Source: Doryteuthis pealeii
Lineage: Eukaryota; Mollusca; Cephalopoda; Myopsida; Loliginidae
Direction: 5' to 3'
DNA: 64,000 nt
NCBI GenBank assembly: GCA_023376005.1
Contig: CM042157.1
Location: 93,211,913 to 93,275,912, forward strand
A program made the translations under genes and the position numbers. Under the pieces are notes generated by a model. The model was not told the origin of the DNA, made no database searches, and saw only the letters and a program-made list of their open reading frames with translations. This document shows, one piece after another, positions 56,480 to 64,000 of this stretch; within the stretch, counting starts at the first letter, position 1; each line of letters starts with the position of its first letter.

Positions 56480-56535
56480 CTAGAAAAAAAAAAACAAATA
56501 AAATAAGAGAGAAAATAATTGGACAATACTATATA

Positions 56536-56582
<47 letters not shown>

Positions 56583-57068
56583 AAAGAAGATGACTTACCG
56601 GGGAATAAGATATCGAGTTAATCGCAATATTGACGATCGATACAAGTATTAACCGAATAAGTCAGAGTTATAACGAATATAAAATGCTCAATAAAGTAGA
56701 GCGGATTTAGTATTAAGGTGTATATAGAAATAACCTACTTAAGTTTCACCATAAAGGATGTATTATCAATTGCTTGTAATTAATCAATATCTTAATTAAT
56801 TCATTGCAATTAACCCTGATTTGGATTGTTGGGGGAAAAAGGAAGGAAAAAAAAAACCCCAAAAAAACGAATGAGTCGATATCTATTACATAAATGGAAA
56901 TGTATATCTGCCTGTGTATAACCAGTTAGCGCCTACACCAGTGATCCGATCATAATGAAACTTTGCTCTCATGTTAAGCTAATACTCAGGAAGTAATTGT
57001 ATTTCAATAAAAATCAATAATGGAACCCCATGGAAGAAACGATTTGACAGATTCTGATATAGCCATGA

Positions 57069-57114
<46 letters not shown>

Positions 57115-57115
<1 letters not shown>

Positions 57116-57540
57116 GCTTTTCGTGTCGCATGGCACACGAGAACATATTCAACATGTTCATACTTTCCTTTTACGAGCAGTCTCACGACATCTATCTACT
57201 AAAAGATTATTTTTCAATTAGGACATTTCTCTTCTACAACTGTGTTTCAGGTCTTCTTTGTATCCCTGTCCTGTTTATATTCTCTTCTATTAAGTTTATT
57301 CAGGCAATGAAATATCCTTGTTATCATTTCATAGTGAATTGTTCTTACATTTATACTGTACAAGAGAACGACAGTCAACCAGGACATTTCTCTTCTACAA
57401 CTGTGTATTAGTCTTCTTTGTATCTCCTCTCTTGTTTGTATTCTCTTCTATTAAGTTTACCCAGTAAAATATCCTTTTTATCACTTCGTCGTGAATTGTT
57501 CTTATATCTATATTGTTTGAGGAAACGATATAGCAAACCA
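57115..57540 (+). repeat. Interspersed repeat R5, partly duplicated
   Basis: CATGGCACACGAGAACATAT at the start; the block AGGACATTTCTCTTCTACAA ... GAATTGTTCTTA occurs twice (about 57220-57370 and 57380-57515). It fills most of the short interval between the two M1 units. Confidence 0.7.
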
Positions 57541-57570
57541 ATTATCATTCATAAAACACTTTTAATTTAC

Positions 57571-57719
57571 CCGGACATGCGATTTCGTAACCAGTTTTTC
57601 ACTTTCTCATAATTCTTGTTCATCCATCTGATGCTGGTCCGCGTAAATTCCAGAGCTTGTCGGATCTGACGATTAGCAGATTCTTGCTGAAGTCCAGTGA
57701 CTCGAATAAAGTTTTCCAG
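57571..57719 (-). CDS. Exon, M1 unit 1, last helices (stop or splice to unit 2)
   Basis: It opens after TTTTCAG in phase 0. The translation LENFIRVTGLQQES...IRWMNKNYEKVKNWLRNRMSG matches the extreme C-terminus of M1 peptidases. Two endings are possible: GGG TAA (stop at 57569-57567), or a donor GG|GTAAAT with exon end 57571. The second leaves two bases that join the first base of exon 56275-56479 to restore a Gly codon. Confidence 0.8.
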
Positions 57720-58374
57720 CTGAAAAAAAAATAAAACAAGAATCCATGTTTATTACGTAGCATAAACAATTAAAATATTCTAATTCATCAAAAGAGAAGT
57801 TGTAAATCATATTCATTGAAATACGGTGCTACCTTGACTAAAGAGTTTAATTCGATCCGCCCGTAACTCAATGTCCTAGTCTCTTCTAGTGGGAATAACG
57901 TTGCTGGATCAGTACAGAGAACCCGGCTGTATCTTGCGTGCCTGGATTTAACTAACGTCCTTTGGACAGCGAAAACCACGTTTTAAAAGTGACGCGGACG
58001 CATGGCCTGATCCAGGTGCCCGGATGCACGAAAAGTTGCGTGGGCTCTGAAGTCAATAAATAGACAGGCTAAAAGCGAGTCGGAAAGGCTCCAAAAGGAA
58101 ATTATATTTATATATATAATGGACTCTCGTCGATTTTCGACGCATGAGGGTTCACGCACACAATGAACACCCACACAGTGATTTGTTTATAGTGGTGAAG
58201 GCTTGTGTTGGACCATCCACACTTTTTGGCACAGTCGATAGGAAAGAATTGGTGCATCAAGGGTTGCCACAAACCCAATCAACGACCGACCTCAGGAATT
58301 TTGAATTCAGAAATCCCTCTCCTAGACTGGTTACCTACCCAAGGCTGAAGAGCCCAGTCTGCCTACTATTTAAC

Positions 58375-58413
<39 letters not shown>

Positions 58414-58534
58414 GTTGAAAGATAAATGGAAAGAAAATGGATAAAAACTTATTTATTGAAATGCCGACACCTGGTTCGACCAAGAGTTTGTCCTTGTATA
58501 CATTGTATCCTATTTACTTTTGTTTTAAATACAA

Positions 58535-58571
<37 letters not shown>

Positions 58572-58705
58572 GATAAAACATAATATTTGAGTATACAAAA
58601 AGCGGCCTTCTTCAGGGCAGGATATTTTGATTTTCCAATCAAAATATCCTGCCCTGAAGAAGACCGGTTTTTTAATTGTCAGATTCTCTTCCATTTTTCT
58701 CACTA

Positions 58706-58785
<80 letters not shown>

Positions 58786-59015
58786 ATATATATATGAAAA
58801 CGCTTCACGCTTATATAAACGCTAAAAAACTACAGGTTTTTAAAATCTCAACCATTTTTTAAAAATCCAAGCATTTGACTTCTGGTTTAAGATCTCAACC
58901 ATTTGACTCAACTGATGATTGCATAACCATGAAACTTTAAGTTATGAGTTCAAAATAATATTACAATTGATTATAAATCTGCTCTGAGCATTGCTAATAC
59001 TTTTCTCATTTCTCA

Positions 59016-59064
<49 letters not shown>

Positions 59065-61619
59065 TAGAGAGTTGTAGGAAAAAGTTTTTCGCTCTACCAC
59101 GGTTTCAGTATTTAAGGTATACTTTCTTCAGGGGAAATAAAAAAAAATACCTTACTACATTTTATATATACTTGTCTGGTTTGGAATCATTTTTATTACC
59201 CTTTCTGTCTTTTAATTAGTTTGTAGGAATTTTAGTTTCTAATTTCTTTCCTTTGAAGTCAGAAATTGTTTTATGTGAACTTATATGTCTCCTTCATTCA
59301 GGCAAAAGTAATTTTAGCTCGCAACACAAAGCAAAAAGTCAACCGACTAACACGTCATAACTTGGAAAACTCGTAAGTTGGGACATTTGTAATTAAAGGT
59401 AAGTAAAGGTATATCTGTTCTTCAATTTGAAGATAAGTATCTTACCTGTTCTAGTTCATATTCTGTATTAAATGTCTCAGCAAGTGCGCACAGAATATTG
59501 GATATTGAATTCATGCCAACACCTAAACTGCAAGAATAAAAAGATGGTGGCTTTAAGACAACAGAATCAATTGGCTGTTCTATAAAAAAAAGTGAAATGG
59601 AATGTTCAATAAAAGAATTATGTTTCTCTGAATGTTTGAGATGTGGCTTGAAGATTAGTATTATCTGCGTTATTCGGACTATTGTCCCCATCTTCATTGT
59701 TATTTGTACATGATGGCTCCCGAATACGACAAGAAAGTTCCCGAGTTCGAAAAGAAGGTTCCCGAATCCGAGAAGGTTCCTGAGTCCGACAAGAAATACC
59801 TGAAGAAGGCCGGAGGGTATATCGGCCGAAACGTTGTACAAATAACAATGAAGATGGGGACAATAGTCCGAATAACGCAGATAATACTAAAGAATTACGT
59901 ATTTGGAATTTGAAAATAACACATCTCAAAAACAAAGTCTGACTCCAACACTTTCTTAAATAGAAACTGTGAATGCCCTCTTTTCACAATAGGTCACGTT
60001 TTATTGAGCTAGCGGCTCACCTATGCAAATTAATGAGGGTCATAAAACTGCCCACTCTGCTCATGCGCGTCAACAGAACGACAAATGGCGACTGCGACGG
60101 TACAGACTAAGCATCGAGGATGCTTGGAATCAGGTAAGTTTGGACCCGCTTCACCTCAAATTGTGAACGTCTGAAAAAAAAACGTATCGAGTGTGGCCTA
60201 GCGTAGTAGTCTCTTAATTGCATGTGAACAAAGCCAATTCAGGGATAATAACGGACAGCGTTCATTACTTTTTTTCCATAAAGAAAATGTCAATCCATTA
60301 ACGTATTTCATAGATTCTGGTTTAAAAGTAAGTAAAGTCGTCGGGGCGGCCTAAAGTTGGTATCAGCCAATCAGCGAGGGAGTCTATCCCCTTTTCACTT
60401 GCGCTAGACCAAGGAGATTATTTTAGCGTCTGAAGTGGAGCGCCCCACCTACCATCAGCTCCTTACTTTACCGCACAGATCCCTGTGCTATTCATACGCT
60501 GAGTTGGCGAGGACCGGTATCGAACTAGGAACCTTGTGGTTTCTAGCCGAACGCTCTACCGACTGAGCTAACCAGTCACACTTAATTTTTAATAGTTTGA
60601 TAATTGGCATACCATAAATGAAACATAGGCGTCCCATCGTGGTGTAATGGTTAGCAAGCCTGTCCCGCAGATCCTTTACATTTAGCCAGTTACATTCTAA
60701 TGGTACTAATGCAGAATAGTGCGCAAGAGATAATATCATTAGATTACGTATAAAAAGCATTAGATTTCATTACAGTCTAATTGTACTAATGCAGAATAGT
60801 GCGCAAGAGATAATGTTATTAGATTACGTATAAAAAGCATTAGCTTCCATTACAGTCGAATGGCAGTAATGCAGAATAGTGCGCAAGAGATAATATCACT
60901 AGATTACGTATAAAAACCATCAGATTTCATCCCAGTCTAATGGTACTAATGCAGAATAGTGCGCAAGAGATAATATTATTAGATTACGTATAAAAACCAT
61001 TAGATTTCATTACAGTCTAATGGTACTAATGCAGAATAGTGCGCAAAAGATAATATTAGATTACGTATAAAAAGTATTATATTTCATTACATTTCACGGA
61101 AATACCCGAACCCTTTGAGACACTAGGGTTAGAGTAAGGGTCAGGGTTAGTTTTAGGGTTTGTGTTAGTGTTAGGGTCAGGCTACTTCGGGAGTTTCTGT
61201 AATCTAATGCCATTTATACGTAAAATGCGATTCTAATGATATTATCTCTTGCGCGCTATTCTGCATTTGTACCGAAATGAGAATTTCTTTTTCAAAATCT
61301 ATCGTAATTGCCACTAAGTTTTGTAATACGATATCTCATTGAAAACCCGACGCGACTGAATTGCGTAAATGGTTTCAAAGACTGGAACGGATTTGAAGAC
61401 CTCCCTGGAGACAAAATCAGGAAACAGTTTTAGTGAAGAACAAATTAAAGATGAAAGAGAACAAATTAAACATCTTACTTTCCTTTGATGACTTCCCAGT
61501 TGGTCTGAAGGAATTCCCAAGCCAGCAGACGACCGATTGGTTTGTTCGATACGAGAATAATTGTCGTTACAACATCTTGCTTTCGAATTTCTTTCAAGTT
61601 CAGTGTTCTTGCCAAAAGC
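57571..61619 (-). CDS. M1 aminopeptidase unit 1, C-terminal part (three exons; partial gene)
   Basis: Three minus-strand exons (61479-61619, 59446-59527, 57571-57719) join in frame to give about 122 residues like the last third of the ERAP1_C-like helical domain of M1 zinc aminopeptidases (aminopeptidase N, ERAP, glutamyl aminopeptidase). Family landmarks seen are IRKQDVVTTI, AWEFLQTNW, FNTEYELEQ and RWMNKNYEKVKNWL. All borders are GT-AG and phases agree (2/1, 0/0). The N-terminal and catalytic exons would lie beyond 64000. By family, these enzymes remove N-terminal residues from peptides, usually as type II membrane ectoenzymes; that part is not visible here. The last exon reads into a TAA stop at 57569-57567, but a GTAAAT donor overlaps it and is in phase with the next M1 unit, so this may be the first half of a fused protein. 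Confidence 0.85.
58140..58380 (+). repeat. Composite repeat (unclassified plus SINE B fragment)
   Basis: TGGACTCTCGTCGATTTTCG, ACACAATGAACACCCACACA and TTGGTGCATCAAGGGTTGCC, then CCTAGACTGGTTACCTACCC from SINE family B, then (TA)n at 58378-58410. No gene. Confidence 0.6.
58605..58665. repeat. Perfect palindrome, 26-bp arms
   Basis: CTTCTTCAGGGCAGGATATT and the following TTGATT are mirrored after a 4-base loop. The arms contain CCCTGAAGAAG, the same start as the hammerhead-like motifs. Confidence 0.85.
59091..59140 (-). ncRNA. Hammerhead-like motif 6 (weak)
   Basis: Minus strand: CCCC, TGAAGA, extra A, AGTAT/ATACT stem II, GAA, ACCGTGGT as stem III, A, GAGCGAAA. Stem I is imperfect. Confidence 0.3.
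59446..59527 (-). CDS. Exon, M1 unit 1 (STEYELEQ-type segment)
   Basis: The acceptor TTGCAG is followed by 82 nt, then CAG|GTAAGA. The translation LGVGMNSISNILCALAETF followed by NTEYELEQ matches the C-terminal region of M1 peptidases just before the last helices. Its size and phase (1 base in, phase 0 out) equal those of exon 4218-4296 of unit 2, which supports a tandem duplication. Confidence 0.85.
59690..59890 (+). repeat. Repeat family H with hammerhead-like motif
   Basis: Near-identical to 42200-42400, including GGCCGAAACGTTGTACAAAT and ATGGGGACAATAGTCCGAAT. A partial inverted second copy lies at 59640-59700 (TTATCTGCGTTATTCGGACT). Confidence 0.75.
59797..59838 (+). ncRNA. Hammerhead-like motif 3
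   Basis: Same layout as 42311-42352, with only loop II differing by one base. Confidence 0.45.
60330..60580 (-). repeat. tRNA-derived SINE, family A
   Basis: Reverse-strand copy of the family at 1705-1945, with the tRNA-like head at 60555-60580 (reverse complement of TTAGCTCAGTCGGTAGAG). Confidence 0.85.
60695..61280. repeat. Telomere-like palindromic repeat (TLR) with five tandem left arms
   Basis: Five units of about 80 bp (TACTAATGCAGAATAGTGCG, CAAGAGATAATATCATTAGA, TTACGTATAAAAAGCATTAG) lead to CGGAAATACCCGAACC, a run of degenerate TTAGGG repeats (61128-61185) and one inverted arm (TTTATACGTAAAATGCGATT ... TTGCGCGCTATTCTGCATTT). It is about 200 bp from exon 61479-61619. Confidence 0.85.
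61479..61619 (-). CDS. Exon, M1 unit 1 (helical domain, AWEF segment)
   Basis: The acceptor CCATCAG is followed by 141 nt, then a GTAAGA donor. The translation includes LARTLNLKEIRKQD and AWEFLQTNWEVIKG, matching the RKQD...WDFVQSNW region of aminopeptidase N. It starts with the third base of a codon and ends with two bases that pair with the next exon to give Asn. Confidence 0.85.
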
Positions 61620-61639
61620 CTGATGGAAAATAAATATCA

Positions 61640-62026
61640 AACGTTGAATTAATTATTTCCGACTGTGTAGTCATTAAAATTGTCTTAGTCATGAAAAAAG
61701 TGAAAATAAACTAAACTGTCGTAATGAATTTCATTACGTAAGACGAGTTTTACATGTCAGGCGGTTTCAAATAAGAAAAAGAATTTGAAGGATATTTTCG
61801 AATGCATGACCCTTATACAGGTTTGCTATATAAACGAACAGAAGTAGCCGGTTAATTACCGGACTAAAAGAATTTTAAAAAACATCAAGACGTAAAAGAT
61901 GGACAAGAGGAAAATCATTTAGAAAATTCCTTATCAAATTAAAGAAAAATCGTTAAGAATTCACGTGTTAATTACATTGATTAAAAATTAAAATAACTTC
62001 ATCTAAGAAATAAGTCCTTATATATA
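61640..62026. other. Upstream intron of exon 61479-61619, unassigned
   Basis: AT-rich; a GTAAGACGAGTTTTACAT-like block near 61737 recurs near 63515 together with CGTTAAGAATTC and TTACATTGATTAAAAATTAA, showing a roughly 1.8-kb spaced duplication. Confidence 0.55.
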
Positions 62027-62693
62027 CTAGCAAATATATGCACCTTCTGGGTGCAAGTGTTAAAGTTTTAATATAATAAAATATATTAAATTAGAAAGGC
62101 TAATAACTGAATAAGAATGCATATAGATTTGGAACAGAGTTAGTTTCAAAGTTGTTCTATTTTTCAATCATACCCCCTATGATTGAAAAATAGAACAACT
62201 TTGAAACTAACTCTTCCATCATTTTCCATTACTCCCGTCTTTCATTGGTAAATTTTCCTAATTTAACTATTTAGTTAAAATTGGAAGTAAAGGATAATAT
62301 TACAGTTATTTCTTCTTATTAATTGATTTCATTTAAGATTTATCCCCGATATTTTTGCTCATATTCATTAAGATAAAACCAAACAATTAGAAATCAATAA
62401 TACTAAGCATATATTTATTAAAATCAAATTTTAAAGATCAATATGCAAATTAGCCTTTCCATTCACACTGTAAACAGCTATTTTGATGTATATACAAATA
62501 CAATTACCTGTTATTAGTATCTAGATATGGTCAATAGTATTAATGATGTATAACAATTTTATTAATGATAGAAGTTTAGATAAAAAATAAAATCATGGAG
62601 AATGTGATGTAAATAACTAAGGGAATTGTGACTTGAGTAGTGATAGAGTTTCGGTTACAGACAGAAAAACTCACAATCTCCATTATAATAAGA
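62027..62693 (-). mobile_element. Helitron-like non-autonomous element
   Basis: Minus-strand copy of the 53828 element: TCTTATTATAATGGAGATTG at 62693, hairpin GCACCCAGAAGGTGC and CTAG at 62030-62027, again between A and T. It carries an extra inverted repeat at 62128-62210. Confidence 0.75.
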
Positions 62694-63039
62694 TAATTAA
62701 AAAAATCTGTTCTTAATTATTATGGTGTAAAAAATATTCGTTTTTACAAAGAAGGTAAGAATTTTTTAAAACGTATCCTCATTTGTTGGTGGAAAATCCA
62801 GGGTAGGCAGAATAAGAAGAAGCTAAGAAACAAAAATGTGATATTTTTCATTAATAATTTCTTCTTTTTTTTTCTTTTTTTTTGGTGGGATTCAAAATAT
62901 TATTTTTAAAAAGCCTGGTGGAGAATAGATAGTAAATTATAAATGAATTACTCGCAACTCCATTCTGTAAAACAAGTAGAAATAAACTAAAACAATCTCT
63001 AATGACAAACGATAACTGTTGAGAAATTATGCTATATAA

Positions 63040-63345
63040 TGTGCGTGCTAGATACCCGCTCCTATTTATAGACTCGGCGATAACCATATGATCATACTCT
63101 TGGCCAATCGCTGGCAGTACTCTGCTGCTGATATAATACTTATACCGGCTGTACTGGCCATAACTACTCATAACTGATTTGACTTTCGTGGACGACGGAC
63201 ATAGGATTAAATCACTGGACCTTTAACACTACGCAGGATATGACTTATTCGCTTACCAAAGGATTCCATAACTCAGGGCTTACTTACTTTAAGCCCTTTT
63301 CAACTGGCCAAGGATGGCATTTAAAAACTTAACAGGTTGTGGACC
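63040..63345 (+). repeat. Possible solo LTR, family B
   Basis: CTCCTATTTATAGACTCGGC, CTGGCAGTACTCTGCTGCTG and CAACTGGCCAAGGATGG, ending AACTTAACA; high similarity to 12745-13060. Confidence 0.55.
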
Positions 63346-63349
63346 CAGC

Positions 63350-64000
63350 ACGCTTCCACTGCGCCGACAGACTTTGGAAAGCTTTATTCTACCTAGAATA
63401 ATTGGTACACTTACTGAGAGTTTAGATAGTCTAGAGAATTTTCCAAGGGAGAATTAATCAAAGTTGGAGAGGTAACTCTCAATTACTTATTACACAATCG
63501 TAATTATTTCATTGCGTAAGACGATTTTTACATAAAAAGCGGCATAAAAAAACTTTAAGATAATTTAGAATACTCGATTTACTGTATAAACGACTGGCAC
63601 AGACATGCGGTCCATGTAAAAGGATTTTAAGAACACTGGGGAGTGAAAGGGAAAGAGTGAAGAGATGAGTAAGAGAGGAAAATAACTAAGCAAATTCTTT
63701 ATAGAATTTTAAAAAATCGTTAAGAATTCGCGTATTAGTTACATTGATTAAAAATTAATACATTATGTTATAAGAAATCATTCTTTTTATGACAACAATT
63801 AAAATTCAATTCTTAATTGCTTGTTAGATTACAGTGAGAAAAAAAACGCAAACGGTTATACAAAGACGCTAAGTATTAAAATGCGTCATTATTTGTTGGT
63901 GAGTTATCGGAGTACCAACTACGGCTCTCTGTTTCTTTCTGCTGAATATAAGGGACGAATATTTTTTTCTCGTTCGACATCTGTAGATGTTGGTGACCAA
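63350..64000. other. Right edge, no recognised exon
   Basis: Shares blocks with 61735-62000 (CGTTAAGAATTC, TTACATTGATTAAAAATTAA). The final bases end TGTTGGTGACCAA; no M1 exon was found. Confidence 0.5.

Noticed and set aside
57983..58425. Frames of 63-93 codons near 58 kb
   Set aside because: They span SINE and other repeat sequence and run into (TA)n; no conserved domain.

Overview
The window looks like eukaryotic, intron-rich genomic DNA, probably from a mollusc and most likely a cephalopod such as an octopus. It is AT-rich, with many (TA)n, (AAT)n and (CA)n tracts. It carries several tRNA-headed SINE families, degraded non-LTR retrotransposons, Penelope-like, Helitron-like, mariner-like and LTR-derived sequences, and one assembly gap of 100 N at 16401-16500. 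The species call is inference from repeat style; no marker gene settles it. There are no prokaryotic features.

The only convincing host gene is on the minus strand and fills almost the whole window. It encodes M1-family zinc aminopeptidase (aminopeptidase N/ERAP-like) sequence in small exons with GT-AG borders and compatible phases. At the right end, three exons (61479-61619, 59446-59527, 57571-57719) encode the C-terminus of one M1 unit. About 1.1 kb downstream a second M1 unit starts (56275-56479). It runs through 17 recognised exons to 19012, giving about 710 codons with the zinc site HEIAH-x18-E, an AAMEN variant of the exopeptidase GAMEN motif and the catalytic Tyr. A further exon at 4218-4296 is homologous to 59446-59527 of the first unit. 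The exon or exons expected between 19012 and 4296 (roughly 90-120 residues) were not found and may lie in the gap; the last exon lies beyond position 1. The last exon of unit 1 can end either at a stop codon or at a GTAAAT donor whose phase matches the first exon of unit 2, so the locus is either two tandem genes or one gene encoding fused tandem M1 units.

Everything else is repeat, much of it inside the introns. 1-3905: a giant palindrome with about 1.5-kb arms. 4.5-18 kb: hAT-like and foldback elements, telomere-like palindromic repeats, a minisatellite, and mariner and LINE remnants. 20-31 kb: SINEs, a cluster of LINE 3' ends with (AAT)n tails, and a Helitron-like element. 31-40 kb: a solo LTR, a duplicated segment and a tandem array of a DNA-transposon end. 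40-49 kb: Penelope-like fragments and a 2-kb 42-bp satellite. 49-64 kb: a Penelope-like reverse transcriptase, a second solo LTR, two Helitron-like elements and an array made from an LTR segment.

The most interesting non-coding signal is a set of dispersed hammerhead-ribozyme-like motifs (CTGANGA, short stem II, GAAA, tiny stem III, stem I) at about 6.2, 19.4, 42.3, 44.4, 44.75, 59.1 and 59.8 kb. All share one extra nucleotide after the CTGANGA core. One pair of related copies shows a compensatory change in stem I.
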